Notes: a model not told the origin generated them from the sequence alone. 64,000 nucleotides of DNA from Caballeronia novacaledonica (GCF_900258035.1 NZ_OGTP01000008.1:1-64000); one strand, 5' to 3'; positions 1 through 8,707 are shown, counted from the stretch's first letter. Made by a program: numbers and translations.

Positions 1-213
1 GATCTCCGGCGCGAGGCCTTTCGGCGCGGCGGCGGCTCGCGCGCCCGCGACTGCGCGCGGGGCCTGCTGCGGCCGGGGCGCCTGCACCTGCCGTTCGACG
101 AAGCGCTCGGTCAGCGCGCGCTCGCGCGTATGCAGGCCGCGCCGCCACAGCATGAGCGCCGCCGCCGCGCAGAGCAGCGCGAGCATCGCGATTAAGGCGA
201 CGGCTCTATACAT
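1..213 (-). CDS. tadB: TadB, Tad pilus inner-membrane platform protein (N-terminus only, cut by window edge)
   Basis: The first 71 codons read from an ATG at 213 and continue off the left edge. The visible part opens with one hydrophobic segment (roughly residues 5-23, AVALIAMLALLCAAAALMLW) followed by an Arg- and Ala-rich cytoplasmic stretch, which is how TadB proteins begin. The ATG lies inside the last codons of the upstream ATPase gene (8 bp overlap), so translational coupling is likely. Identity rests mainly on position: TadB normally follows TadA/CpaF in tad operons and forms the membrane platform with TadC. The diagnostic type II secretion F domain lies outside the window. Confidence 0.75.
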   Translation of the reverse strand, partial: MYRAVALIAMLALLCAAAALMLWRRGLHTRERALTERFVERQVQAPRPQQAPRAVAGARAAAAPKGLAPEI

Positions 214-1576
214 TGAAGCCTCCGCCGAAGCGGCCGGAATGACCGAAGCCCTCCGACAGCGCGACGCCGAGCGCCTGCCGGAACTTCGCGAGCTTCGGCG
301 AACTCGGATGGATGCCGAGCCAGGTCCAGCGGTCTTCTTCCTCGCCGTTCGCATCGACGGAAGGTTCGTAGCGATACAACTCCTGCATCGCGATGATGTT
401 GTCGGAGAGTCCGGTCACTTCGGTCACCGAGAGAATGCGCCGCCGCCCGTTCGAGAGCCGTCCGATCTGCACGATGAAATCGATCGCGTTGGCGATCTGC
501 CGTCTGAGGCTCGCCTCCGTGCCCTGAAAACCCGCGAATCCCGCGAGCATTTCGAGCCGGTAAAGACATTCGCGCGGCGAGCTTGCGTGGACGGTGCCCA
601 TCGAACCGTCGTGGCCGGTGTTCATCGCCTGAAGCATTTCGAGCACTTCGCCGCCGCGCACTTCGCCGACGATGATCCGGTCCGGCCGCATGCGCAGCGA
701 GTTGCGCAACAGATCGCGGATCGACACGACGCCCGCGCCGTCGAAGCCGCCGGGCCTGCTTTCGAGCCGCACGACATGCGGATGATTCAGCGACAACTCG
801 GCCGTGTCCTCGATCGTCACGACGCGCTCGTGCTTCGGGATGAAAAACGCGAGCGCGTTCAGCAGCGATGTCTTGCCCGAACTCGTCCCGCCCGACACGA
901 GCACGTTGCAGCGCGCGTCCACCGCCGCCTGCAGCAGCGCAGCGATGTCCTGATTGAACGTGCCGTTGGCGAGCAGATCGTCGGGGCGCAGCGGATCGCG
1001 CCTGAACTTGCGGATCGACACGACGGGGCCGTCGATCGACAACGGTTCGATCACCACGTTCACGCGGCCGCCGTCGGGCAGACGGGCATCGACCATCGGA
1101 TTCGATTCGTCGAGCCGGCGTCCGATCGGCGCGAGAATGCGCCGCACGATGCGCAGCAGATGCGCGTTGTCCGCGAAACGCACCGGGATTTTTTCGAGCA
1201 TGCCGTGGCGCGACACGTACACGTCGCTGTAACCGTTGATGAGCACGTCTTCGACGGCGGCATCGGCGAGCAGATCTTCCAGCGGACCGAAGCCCGCGAG
1301 TTCCTTCGTCAGCGCGGCGGCGACCAGCCGCACTTCGCTCTCGTTCAGCGGAACGCGCCGCAGACGCACGAAGCTGTCCATCTCCAGATCGACGAACTGC
1401 TGGATCGCCTGCCGCGACCATCGGCCGAACTCCGCGCCCAGTTCCTCGATGCGCGTGAGCAGATGCTCGTGCGCCGCCGTCGCCACATCCTGAAACTGCT
1501 GCGACTGCGCGAACGCGACGGCGTCTTCGGCCAGATCGTTCGCGAACGCGATGTCCTTGCTGAAGTCCTGAGCCAT
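206..1576 (-). CDS. cpaF: CpaF/TadA, Tad pilus assembly ATPase
   Basis: This 456-residue protein is a type II/IV secretion ATPase that powers Flp pilus assembly at the cytoplasmic face of the inner membrane. A helical N-terminal region (about 1-110) precedes the RecA-like core. The Walker A motif GGTSSGKT is at 229-236 and a Walker B-like [10 protein letters not shown] is near 301-310, followed by a [12 protein letters not shown] segment typical of the family. Length matches CpaF. It lies 3 bp downstream of cpaE and overlaps tadB by 8 bp, so it is part of one transcription unit. All nucleotide-binding motifs look intact. Confidence 0.95.
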   Translation of the reverse strand: MAQDFSKDIAFANDLAEDAVAFAQSQQFQDVATAAHEHLLTRIEELGAEFGRWSRQAIQQFVDLEMDSFVRLRRVPLNESEVRLVAAALTKELAGFGPLEDLLADAAVEDVLINGYSDVYVSRHGMLEKIPVRFADNAHLLRIVRRILAPIGRRLDESNPMVDARLPDGGRVNVVIEPLSIDGPVVSIRKFRRDPLRPDDLLANGTFNQDIAALLQAAVDARCNVLVSGGTSSGKTSLLNALAFFIPKHERVVTIEDTAELSLNHPHVVRLESRPGGFDGAGVVSIRDLLRNSLRMRPDRIIVGEVRGGEVLEMLQAMNTGHDGSMGTVHASSPRECLYRLEMLAGFAGFQGTEASLRRQIANAIDFIVQIGRLSNGRRRILSVTEVTGLSDNIIAMQELYRYEPSVDANGEEEDRWTWLGIHPSSPKLAKFRQALGVALSEGFGHSGRFGGGFNV

Positions 1577-1579
1577 CGT

Positions 1580-2839
1580 CTATGAACGCCTGAGAAAGTG
1601 GGGAAGAAGATGCGCGGCGTCGAGCGCCTTGCGCGCTGTGCGCCGCCCGGCACGCACTGCCGGCGCGTGCGCGGCCTCTTCGGGAAGCTCGCCATCGAGA
1701 CGCGCGACGAGCGGCGCGAGCGCGCGCACGTAGGGATCGCGCCCGGCGCAATCGGCGAGCAGCCGGCCCTGATTCACCGCGCGGCCCAGCGCCTGCGCGC
1801 GCTCCGGCAACACGCCGACGAGCGGCAGATTCAAACGCTGCGCCAACTGATCCGCGCCGAAGTTCAGCGCGGCGTCGAATTTGTTCACGACGAGGCCGAT
1901 CTTCGCGAGCGGCGTGTCTTCGTCGGCGGGACGCAGCGCGTCGAGCAGCGACATCGCCGATACCGCCGACGCGACGTTCGCATCGCAGACGAGCCATGCT
2001 TCGTCGGCGGCCTGCAACGTCTGCGTGACGAATTCCGCATTCGAGAAACCGCCCAGATCGACGATCTGATGATCAAAATACGCGCGCAGCCGGTTAAGCA
2101 GGCTCACCGCCGACGCGAACGAGATCGCGCGCATTTCCGCGAGATCGGCGGGCAGCGTCGTGAGCGCGAGGCCGCTCGCGTGACGCGCGAACGCGGTGTT
2201 CACGAAGGTGTCGTCGAAGCGGCGCAGGTTGCGCACGGCATCGACGAAATGCAGCTCGCAACGCATGTCGAGCAACAGCGCGCTGTCGGCGGCGGGCAGG
2301 CCGAGATCGAGCAGCGCCGTCGCGCGGCCCGCGTGCAGGCCGCGCCGTTGCAGGCTCACCGCGAGATTCGCGGCGAGCGTGCTCACGCCCACGCCGATGC
2401 GCGCGCCGAGCAGCACCGTCAGCTTGCCGTCGCGGCTTCGCGGCTCGCCGCATGAGCGCGGACGCTCGTCGATGAGACGTTGCGCGATCGCGCGGACGTC
2501 GCCGCTCGGGCCGTCGATGTCGGCGAAATCGCGCACGCCCGCGCGCAATGCCGCGAGCGCCGGAGCGGGCGTCGCCAGCGTGCCGAGCGCGACGATCGGC
2601 ACGTCAGGAAAGGCGTCGCGGGCGGCGTGTGCGAGCGTGCTCGCGTTGGCGGCCGCGCTGAAATCGACGAACACGATCGCCGGCGCGCTTTCACCGATGC
2701 GCGCGACGAGTCCCGCCGCATCGCACGGCGCCGCTTCGACCGCGCCCGCGCCCGCCAGCGTGCGTTGCAGCCAGTCGTGGCGCGCGGCGTCGGGGCTCGC
2801 GCAGAGAAAGCGTGACGGCGGCGCGGATGCGGCGCTCAT
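1580..2839 (-). CDS. cpaE: CpaE/TadZ, Tad pilus localisation protein with degenerate ParA-type P-loop
   Basis: The 419-residue protein has a receiver-like N-terminal half (about 8-120, with IVFVDFS) and a ParA/MinD-like C-terminal ATPase half. CpaE/TadZ places the Tad machine, often at a pole. The start at 2839 was chosen because its ATG overlaps the cpaC stop as ATGA; an upstream GTG at 2896 would intrude into cpaC. The P-loop reads GARIGVGVSTL (about 145-155), so both conserved lysines of the deviant Walker A motif (KGGxGKT) are missing. Weak P-loops are known in TadZ, but this one is unusually eroded and ATP hydrolysis is doubtful. Confidence 0.88.
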   Translation of the reverse strand: MSAASAPPSRFLCASPDAARHDWLQRTLAGAGAVEAAPCDAAGLVARIGESAPAIVFVDFSAAANASTLAHAARDAFPDVPIVALGTLATPAPALAALRAGVRDFADIDGPSGDVRAIAQRLIDERPRSCGEPRSRDGKLTVLLGARIGVGVSTLAANLAVSLQRRGLHAGRATALLDLGLPAADSALLLDMRCELHFVDAVRNLRRFDDTFVNTAFARHASGLALTTLPADLAEMRAISFASAVSLLNRLRAYFDHQIVDLGGFSNAEFVTQTLQAADEAWLVCDANVASAVSAMSLLDALRPADEDTPLAKIGLVVNKFDAALNFGADQLAQRLNLPLVGVLPERAQALGRAVNQGRLLADCAGRDPYVRALAPLVARLDGELPEEAAHAPAVRAGRRTARKALDAAHLLPHFLRRS

Positions 2840-4194
2840 CGCGAGAATCCCGGCGCGGCATCGGACGAGAGCGCCCCGCCGACGAATGAACGCCACACCG
2901 GACCGTCGCGCTGTTCGGATTGCTGGCCCGGCGTCGAAGGCAAAGCGGCATTCTTCGCGATCGGCGCGACGAGATGCGGCGTCACGACGATCACCAGCTC
3001 GCGGCCCTGCTGCGAGTACTGCAAGGTTTTGAAGAACGCGCCGATGATCGGCAGATCGCCGAGCAGCGGCACCTTGTTGACGTTGGACGCCGTCTCGCGA
3101 TCGACGAGGCCGCCGATCACGAAGCTCTCGCCGTCGCCGAGTTCGACGGCCGTTTCCGCGCGGCGCGTGGTGAGCGCGGGCACCGACACGCCGTCGATGG
3201 TGATCGCGTGCGCGAAGTCGAGCTGGCTCGCCTCGGGCGCGACCTTGAGCGCGATGCGCTCCGGCCCGAGCACCGTCGGCGTCAGCGAAAGCCCGATGCC
3301 GTAGGGCTTGTAGACGATCGTCGTCGTGCCGAGCGATTGCGGCACCGGCACCGGAATTTCGCCGCCCGCGAGAAAGCTCGCGCTCTGCCCCGACAACGCG
3401 ACGAGCGTCGGCTGCGCCAGCACGCGCGCGAGGTTATTGCTTTCGAGCAGGCTCAGGTTCGCGAACAGTCCGCGCGACGTCGAATTGAGCAGCAAGTTGA
3501 ACGCGGAGCCGATCGGCGACGTCGCGGTGACGGCAAGCGGACTGGTCGCGCCGCCCGTGACGCTCGTGAGCGCGCTCGGCGCGAACGTGCCGAACGCGAA
3601 GCCCGCATGATTCTGCGAAAACAGATTGAAGCCCGCTTCCTTGAGCACGGTCTTGCTGAACTCGACCACTTTCACATCGACCTGAACGACGCTTTTCGTC
3701 GCCACCGCCGATGCATCGACGAGCGCGCCATCCTTGCCCACCGCCGCGCGCGCCGCCGCGACCGCGCGCTGATGCGTGGCCATCGTCGGCGTCGTGCCGG
3801 TGAGCACGGCGGTCTTGCCGAGCACGCGCACCTGCGGCGCGGCGGCGTCGGCGAGCGCGGCGCTCACGTTCGCCGCGACCTCCACGGTGTACGACAGCGG
3901 CTCGTCGCGGCCGCGTTGCCACAGCATCAGGTTCGTCGTTCCGGCCGATTTGCCGACGAGCAGCACGCCGCCGCCCTTCAACACGTTCACATCCGCGACC
4001 GACGGATCGCCGAGCGCGACGCGCGTGATCGTCCGGCCGCGCGCGAGCGGTTTCTGCGCGCCGGCCGTGAGCGCGATGACACCCGCATCCGGTGCTTCGG
4101 ACGTTGCGGCGTACACATTGACTGCGAGCGCTGCCGCCGCACACGCGGCGAGCGCCGCTCTTTTCCATCGATCGAGTTGCCGGTTTCTTGTCAT
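2836..4194 (-). CDS. cpaC: CpaC/RcpA, Tad pilus outer-membrane secretin
   Basis: This 452-residue exported protein begins with a signal peptide (about 1-29, ending VNVYAA). The N-terminal part resembles the pilus-formation (RcpA N-terminal) domain, and a BON-like part covers roughly 110-165. The C-terminal half is the secretin core with SGQSASFLAGGEIPVPV and the closing block VIGGLVDRE...VPLLGDLPIIGAFFK...ELVIVVTPHLV. It forms the outer-membrane channel for the Flp pilus. It ends in an ATGA overlap with cpaE and starts 24 bp after cpaB. At 452 residues it is short for a secretin but normal for CpaC. Confidence 0.93.
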   Translation of the reverse strand: MTRNRQLDRWKRAALAACAAAALAVNVYAATSEAPDAGVIALTAGAQKPLARGRTITRVALGDPSVADVNVLKGGGVLLVGKSAGTTNLMLWQRGRDEPLSYTVEVAANVSAALADAAAPQVRVLGKTAVLTGTTPTMATHQRAVAAARAAVGKDGALVDASAVATKSVVQVDVKVVEFSKTVLKEAGFNLFSQNHAGFAFGTFAPSALTSVTGGATSPLAVTATSPIGSAFNLLLNSTSRGLFANLSLLESNNLARVLAQPTLVALSGQSASFLAGGEIPVPVPQSLGTTTIVYKPYGIGLSLTPTVLGPERIALKVAPEASQLDFAHAITIDGVSVPALTTRRAETAVELGDGESFVIGGLVDRETASNVNKVPLLGDLPIIGAFFKTLQYSQQGRELVIVVTPHLVAPIAKNAALPSTPGQQSEQRDGPVWRSFVGGALSSDAAPGFSR

Positions 4195-4218
4195 CGTTAT
4201 GGGTGGCCTGCTGTTCGT

Positions 4219-5142
4219 TCAATACGCGACGCGTTCCGCGCGGCCGCCGCGAATCACTTCGATCTCGTCGTGCGCCGGCGGGCGGGCGCTACGCGTCTTG
4301 TCGACGGAACGCGGCGCGGCGCGCGCGCCCGCAAGCGCGCCGAGCGAAATGCCTGCGACCGCGCGATCGGCGGCGCTGCCGGGCCGCGCCGACGCGTGGA
4401 GCGGCGCGAACGCGGGCGGCGCGGGAGCTTCGTCGTCGGCGGCATTGCGCAGCGCGAGCACGAGCCGGCCCGCGCTTTCCGCGAGCGTGAGCGCATCGAC
4501 GTCGGCGGTGCGGATCGCGAGCACGGCCGTGCGCGGGCTCGCCTGCGCCGCGCTTTTTCCCTTGTTCTCGTTCGATCCGAGCGACGCATCGCCCATGCTC
4601 AGCACCCGCACCTTCGACAACAGCAGCCGCGCCTGCGACGCCGCGATCTCGGCGTCGCCGCTCGCCGCGCCGCCCTCGCGCTTCAGCGTGAAGAACACGT
4701 CGACGAAATCGCCCGGACGCACGTGATTGCCGACCGCGTTCGTCTCGTCGATGCGCACGGCCACCGCGCGCTCGCCCGCCGCGACGACATCGGCGAGGCC
4801 GCTCGAGAGGGCGTCGGCGGTCAATGGCGCGCCCTTTTGCAGCGCCGCCAGCGGCACGCGTCCGATGAGCGCGGCGCTGTCGCCGAACGCGCCCGGCGTG
4901 GATTCGGCCTGCATGCGCACGGTGAGCGCGTCGGCGTCGAGCGGCTTGCCCGCAGGCAGATCGCGCGCCGCGACGACGACCGGCACGAGGCGCTGCGGCG
5001 TCGCCATCGCCGCTGCATGCGCGGGCGCGCGATCACGCTCCGGCGCGGGCGCGGGCTCGCGCGCGAGCATCACCGCGAAGACGCCCAGAACGAGCGCGAG
5101 CCCGAACAGCAGGATGGCGAGGGTGCGAGTGAGATGGGCCAT
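4219..5142 (-). CDS. cpaB: CpaB/RcpC, Tad pilus assembly protein
   Basis: The 307-residue protein has one N-terminal membrane anchor (about 6-25, LAILLFGLALVLGVFAVML) and then a SAF-type domain (VPVVVAARDLPAGKPLDADALTVR, about 52-75) followed by the RcpC/CpaB C-terminal domain with FVDVFFTLKR. CpaB is thought to act in the periplasm with the CpaC secretin. It lies between the tadE-like gene (33 bp gap) and cpaC (24 bp gap) on the same strand. The C-terminal tail is low in complexity and rich in Ala and Arg. Confidence 0.9.
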   Translation of the reverse strand: MAHLTRTLAILLFGLALVLGVFAVMLAREPAPAPERDRAPAHAAAMATPQRLVPVVVAARDLPAGKPLDADALTVRMQAESTPGAFGDSAALIGRVPLAALQKGAPLTADALSSGLADVVAAGERAVAVRIDETNAVGNHVRPGDFVDVFFTLKREGGAASGDAEIAASQARLLLSKVRVLSMGDASLGSNENKGKSAAQASPRTAVLAIRTADVDALTLAESAGRLVLALRNAADDEAPAPPAFAPLHASARPGSAADRAVAGISLGALAGARAAPRSVDKTRSARPPAHDEIEVIRGGRAERVAY

Positions 5143-5175
5143 GGCGTCAGGAAAAGTGGATGCGGACGCGCGCGC

Positions 5176-5634
5176 TCATAGCACGTTGTCCGGATCGAGT
5201 TGAACCATCGCGCGGGCGACGAGCGCGTCGGGCAGCGCAAGGTCGAAGAGCGGCAGCGTCGGCACGAGCGGCCGTTGTGCGTAGCCGTAATCGAGCGTGA
5301 CCTCGATGCAGCGCAGCGTCGCGTCGTACGCGCACGGCGCGGGCGCGGCGGTGCATTGCGCGAGGCCCGCGAGCCAGTTCGTCAAACTTTTCGCGGTCTC
5401 GCACGCGGCGGCGCCACGGCGCGCGAGGGCGTCGTCGACGCTTTGCGCGTTGGCCTGAAAGCGCAGCGCGGCGCGCGCGCCCTCTTCCGCCGCGAGCGTC
5501 AGCGACTGCTGCGCGACGAAGATCAGGCTGTAAGTGACGATCGCGTAGAAGATGACGAAGAACAGCGGAAACACGATGGCGAACTCGATCGCCATGTTGC
5601 CGCGCTGGGCGCGACGGCCAAGGCGGCGCGTCAT
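5176..5634 (-). CDS. TadE-like minor pilin / Tad assembly protein
   Basis: The 152-residue product carries the TadE signature near its N-terminus: RRAQRGNMAIEFAIVFPLFFVIFYAIV, with the Gly before the hydrophobic helix and Glu at +5 (G12, E17), as in prepilin-like proteins cut by the Tad prepilin peptidase. One membrane helix spans about 16-40. Four cysteines (78, 94, 101, 109) follow and could form disulfides in the periplasm. The ATG at 5634 overlaps the cpaA stop as ATGA; reading further upstream would only shadow cpaA. The family (TadE versus TadF) is not resolved here. Confidence 0.85.
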   Translation of the reverse strand: MTRRLGRRAQRGNMAIEFAIVFPLFFVIFYAIVTYSLIFVAQQSLTLAAEEGARAALRFQANAQSVDDALARRGAAACETAKSLTNWLAGLAQCTAAPAPCAYDATLRCIEVTLDYGYAQRPLVPTLPLFDLALPDALVARAMVQLDPDNVL

Positions 5635-6125
5635 GCGTGCGCTCCGCTCGCGAAGAGCGCGAGATGGCCGATCGCGGCGGCCGCCAGCAACGCGCCGTAC
5701 GGCGTGCTGTTGCGTCGGCGTTCTTCGAGCGTCGCCGTGTCGGGAAGATCGCGCAATGCGAACGCGGCGCGGCGGCGCGCGAGCAGCACGAGCGCATGCA
5801 CGAACGCCGCAAGACTCGCCGCGACCCAGATGCCGACGAGCGCGCGCGGCCCGCACCACGCGCCGAGCGCGGCGAACGCCTTGACGTCGGCGGCGCCCAT
5901 CATGCCGAGCGCATGAAACGGCACGAGCGCGACGAATCCCGCGCCGAGGCCGAAGAGCGCCATGCCGATGGAGGTATCGAAAGGAGAGATCCGCGCGGCG
6001 GCGAACGCGAGCGCGCACGCGCCGCCCGCGATAATGAGCGCATTCGGAATCAGCCTGCGCCGCCAGTCGAATAATACGATCGCGAGCGCCCAGGCGATAA
6101 ATATCGCGGATTTAATTGAAAACAT
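5631..6125 (-). CDS. cpaA: CpaA/TadV prepilin peptidase
   Basis: This small A24-type aspartyl prepilin peptidase (164 residues) is an integral membrane protein with about five to six helices. Both catalytic aspartates are visible: D20 in LFDWRRRLIPN and D80 in GMMGAADVKAFAALG. The second motif reads GAAD where most family members have GxGD, so one glycine is replaced by alanine while the Asp is kept. It should process the Flp pilin and the TadE-like pseudopilin. There is no N-methyltransferase domain, which is normal for TadV. It overlaps the tadE-like gene by 4 bp. Confidence 0.9.
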   Translation of the reverse strand: MFSIKSAIFIAWALAIVLFDWRRRLIPNALIIAGGACALAFAAARISPFDTSIGMALFGLGAGFVALVPFHALGMMGAADVKAFAALGAWCGPRALVGIWVAASLAAFVHALVLLARRRAAFALRDLPDTATLEERRRNSTPYGALLAAAAIGHLALFASGAHA

Positions 6126-6193
6126 GGCAAAGCGAATCCCTTCATCCGGATTAATACGGAAGCTCGATTAAAAACGCTTGACGACATCAATCC

Positions 6194-6218
6194 TCGCGCC
6201 GGAAATAAACCGGCGCGA
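6194..6218 (-). terminator. Hairpin between flp and cpaA (partial terminator or processing site)
   Basis: Perfect 9 bp arms TCGCGCCGG / CCGGCGCGA enclose a 7-base AAATAAA loop. It sits about 58 bp after the flp stop. No T-run follows directly, only TTTTT about 20 bases later on the minus strand. It probably attenuates or protects, giving more pilin mRNA than assembly-gene mRNA. Confidence 0.55.
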
Positions 6219-6276
6219 ATGACGAGGATTCGCCGATCAGGGGAGAAGCGACCGACGGCGAATACCGCTCATCGCC

Positions 6277-6453
6277 TTATGGCGCGGTTTTCGACAGTTC
6301 CGTCTTGATCGCCTGAAAAGTGCTTTTCAGTTGAGTGGCGACATCGCCGACCGCCGTCATGATGCCCAGTGCGAGAACACCGGCAATCAGCCCGTATTCG
6401 ATGGCGGTAATTCCCCGGCGATCGCGAATGAATTGCAGGATGTTGGCTTTCAT
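6277..6453 (-). CDS. flp: Flp-type pilin (prepilin), 58 aa
   Basis: A 58-residue ORF reads from ATG at 6453 to TAA at 6277. It has the Flp prepilin pattern: a short basic leader (MKANILQFIRDRRG), a cleavage site after G14, then ITAIEYGLIAG with Glu at +5 and Tyr at +6, followed by a hydrophobic helix and a short polar tail ending STFQAIKTELSKTAP. Processing by the adjacent CpaA would leave a mature pilin of about 44 residues. A GAGGG sequence lies 8 bases before the start. It is the first gene of the tad locus, where the major pilin is expected. Confidence 0.93.
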   Translation of the reverse strand: MKANILQFIRDRRGITAIEYGLIAGVLALGIMTAVGDVATQLKSTFQAIKTELSKTAP

Positions 6454-6647
6454 TCTTATGCCCTCGGTTTTTGGTGCCGCTTCTCTCTGGCCGCATATGC
6501 TTTTCCGCCGCGCGCCGGACAGGCGCGTGCAGCGTCCCGCCCGGCGCAGCGCACCGGATCAGCATTCCAACTCTGTTTTTTTGTCGCCCTGGTCTCTTTC
6601 GATCGCGCTCGCGAACGTTTGCTACGAGAAGAGGCGTCGGTAACGGA

Positions 6648-6676
6648 TTTATAACGCAAGCCTATCTCAAAATCAA
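6648..6676 (-). promoter_or_regulatory. Predicted sigma-70 promoter of the flp/tad operon
   Basis: On the minus strand TTGATT (6676-6671), a 17 bp spacer and TATAAA (6653-6648) form a good -35/-10 pair inside an AT-rich patch. Transcription would start near 6641, leaving a leader of roughly 190 nt before flp. Confidence 0.5.
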
Positions 6677-6817
6677 TTATTGTCTGATCGATTATTTAGC
6701 GGCGTCGCTCCGCAGGCTGCTTTATGCCAGCCGTATCCCGAATATCAGTAGAAGCAACTGTTTTGCGTGTTCCGGGAGAGCATTAATTTCCTGCCTGTCG
6801 GCAAGACGACGCGGTCG
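6677..6817. other. Intergenic stretch between divergent flp and repeat-lipoprotein genes
   Basis: This AT-rich, non-coding part of the 565 bp divergent intergenic region holds no credible ORF. The functional elements I can see are the flp promoter to its left and the CGTAACG sites and sigma-54-like promoter to its right, annotated separately. Confidence 0.5.
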
Positions 6818-6863
6818 CGTAACGCGTTGCGACGTAACGCCAATCGCCGTTCGTCACGTTACG
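6818..6863 (+). promoter_or_regulatory. Cluster of three CGTAACG elements (candidate activator sites)
   Basis: CGTAACG occurs at 6818-6824 and 6833-6839 and in inverted form (CGTTACG) at 6857-6863. The last two form an inverted pair flanked by TTGCG / CGCAA. They lie about 100-140 bp upstream of the -24/-12 motif, the usual distance for an enhancer-binding protein. The binding factor is unknown. Confidence 0.4.
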
Positions 6864-6958
6864 CAAGGCGTCTGGACCGTTTTCGCCTTTCGCGCCAATC
6901 CATGTAAGTCCTTGATGCAGGAAACCAAACGGTAGTGCCGGCGATTTTGTCCGTACGG

Positions 6959-6974
6959 TGGCACACCTAATGCA
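6959..6974 (+). promoter_or_regulatory. Putative sigma-54 (-24/-12) promoter
   Basis: TGGCAC, five bases, then ATGCA: this matches the RpoN consensus TGGCAC-N5-TTGCW except for one base, with the required 10 bp between GG and GC. The predicted start is near 6986, 33 bp before the lipoprotein ATG. Confidence 0.55.
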
Positions 6975-7018
6975 GTTAATCGCCCGCGGTTCGTTCAATA
7001 GAAGACATCGAGGGCCAA

Positions 7019-8707
7019 ATGAATACGAGGAATATCGGACGCGAAGTCCTGCGCAAAACAATCGTCGCGACGGCGGTCGCCAGCCTGCTCGCGCTCGGCG
7101 CATGCGGCGGGTCGGGAACGATGAGCAAGTCGGCAGGCTCCGGCGGCGGATCGGGCGCGATCACGACCGGCGACGGCGGCGGCTCGGGTTCGGGTGGCGG
7201 CAGCGGTTCGGGATCGGGAACGGGCTCCGGCGGCGGGTCGGGGACCAATACGGGCAGCACCGGTGGTGGCGGGGGGACCGGCGGCGGAAGCGGCGGAACG
7301 GGCAGCGGCACGACGGCCCAGCCCGTTGCGGCCGTCGCGGACAAGACCGGCAACGTGGTGTCCGCGGCCGGCGACACGGTATCGGGCGTCGGCACGGCGA
7401 TCGGCTCGACGACCGCGCCCGGCGTCGGCGCGGGCACCACGAAAGCCGCCGGCGATGTCGTATCGAACCTGGGCGGGGTCGTGTCCACGCTCGGCGATGG
7501 CGTCTCGGCCGGGCTCGGCACCATCGGCGCGAGTGCGAATCCGGTGGGCACGACGGCGGCGAGCCTTGGCGGTGTCGTCGAAAAGACGGGCGCGACGGTG
7601 TCGAGCGCAGGCACGCTCGTGTCGAGCCTCGGCGGCGGCGCGCTGTCGCCGCTTGCGCCGGTGACGACGCCGGTCGGCGGCATCGTCGGGATTGCGGGGA
7701 ACGTCGTCACACAGACGGGCGGCGTGCTCGGCCAGACGCTCACGAGCGCGCCCGTGCAGCAGCTCACGCAGTCGGTCAGCCAGGCGATCACGCCGATCAC
7801 CGCACTCGCCGGCTCGACCACGCAGACCGTCGGTGCGGCGACGGGACTGGGCACGCCCGTCAACAATCTGCTGACGACGCTCGGCGGCACGCTCGACAAC
7901 GCGGGCAAGAACATCGTCGCGACGGGCGGCAATCCGGTGACGGCGGGCGTCGGCAATCTCGTATCGACGACGGGGCAGACGGTGGCATCGGCGGGCGGGC
8001 TCTTGCACGGCGCACCGGGAACGAGCCCGCTTGCGCCGCTTACCGGCGTGCTTGGTGGATCGGGCGCGGGCGGCGTGCTCGCGCCGGTCACCGGCGTCGT
8101 CGGCGGATTGACCGGGGCGACGGGTGCAGGCGGCTTGCTCGCTCCAGTTACCGGCGTCGTCGGCGGATTGAGCGGCGCAACGGGCGCAACCGGCGTGCTC
8201 GCGCCGGTCACCGGCGTCGTCGGCGGATTGAGCGGCGCGACGGGCGCAACCGGCGTGCTCGCGCCGGTCACCGGCGTCGTCGGCGGATTGAGCGGCGCGA
8301 CGGGTGCAACCGGCGTGCTCGCTCCGGTTACCGGCGTCGTCGGCGGATTGACCGGGGCGACGGGCGCAACCGGCGTGCTCGCTCCGGTTACCGGCATCGT
8401 CGGCGGATTGACCGGGGCGACGAGCGCAGGCGGCTTGCTCGCTCCGGTCACGGGGATCGTCGGCGGATTGACCGGCGCGCCCGCAACCGCGCCGGGCTCG
8501 CCGGCCTCGTCGGGCGGCGCGGGCTCCGTGCTCGGCACCGTGACGTCGATCACGGGCGCGGTCGGCGTAACCGTCGCGACCAATCAAGGATCGACGACGA
8601 CAGCCGGCGCCGGCGCAGGTCTCTCGACGACCACCGGCAACAACAGCGGTTTGCTGGGCGCGGTGGGCTCGCTCGTCGGCGGCGTGTTGGGAGGCACGCG
8701 GCGCTAG
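7019..8707 (+). CDS. Gly/Thr/Val-rich repeat lipoprotein (collagen-like-repeat type annotation)
   Basis: The 562-residue exported protein has a basic N-terminus, a hydrophobic segment and a lipobox LALGAC, so it is probably lipidated at C28. A Gly/Ser linker (about 35-100) follows, then a long region of alternating Val, Gly, Thr and Ala (AVADKTGNVVSAAGDTVSGVG style). Seven near-identical 20-residue repeats of the type GVLAPVTGVVGGLSGATGAT cover about 351-490. There are no enzymatic motifs and almost no aromatic residues. It sits 120 bp upstream of a TpsB-type transporter on the same strand. Such proteins are sometimes labelled collagen-like, but strict Gly-X-Y triplets are not seen. Function unknown; a surface or adhesion role is an inference. 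Confidence 0.85.
   Translation: MNTRNIGREVLRKTIVATAVASLLALGACGGSGTMSKSAGSGGGSGAITTGDGGGSGSGGGSGSGSGTGSGGGSGTNTGSTGGGGGTGGGSGGTGSGTTAQPVAAVADKTGNVVSAAGDTVSGVGTAIGSTTAPGVGAGTTKAAGDVVSNLGGVVSTLGDGVSAGLGTIGASANPVGTTAASLGGVVEKTGATVSSAGTLVSSLGGGALSPLAPVTTPVGGIVGIAGNVVTQTGGVLGQTLTSAPVQQLTQSVSQAITPITALAGSTTQTVGAATGLGTPVNNLLTTLGGTLDNAGKNIVATGGNPVTAGVGNLVSTTGQTVASAGGLLHGAPGTSPLAPLTGVLGGSGAGGVLAPVTGVVGGLTGATGAGGLLAPVTGVVGGLSGATGATGVLAPVTGVVGGLSGATGATGVLAPVTGVVGGLSGATGATGVLAPVTGVVGGLTGATGATGVLAPVTGIVGGLTGATSAGGLLAPVTGIVGGLTGAPATAPGSPASSGGAGSVLGTVTSITGAVGVTVATNQGSTTTAGAGAGLSTTTGNNSGLLGAVGSLVGGVLGGTRR
8069..8488 (+). repeat. Seven tandem 60-bp in-frame repeats
   Basis: Seven copies of a 60 bp unit encode GGVLAPVTG(V/I)VGGL(S/T)GAT-type blocks. 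The middle copies (8149-8328) are nearly identical at DNA level, differing mainly at third positions. The unit is a multiple of three, so copy-number change would lengthen or shorten the protein without a frameshift. Confidence 0.95.

Noticed and set aside
152-1585. Long plus-strand ORF of 477 codons opposite cpaF
   Set aside because: It is an antisense frame of the ATPase gene with Arg/His/Ala-rich composition and no domain; very long shadow frames are common at this GC content.
7019-8707. True collagen in the repeat lipoprotein
   Set aside because: The repeats are 20-residue blocks rich in Val, Gly and Thr and do not keep a Gly every third residue, so a triple helix is not supported by the sequence.
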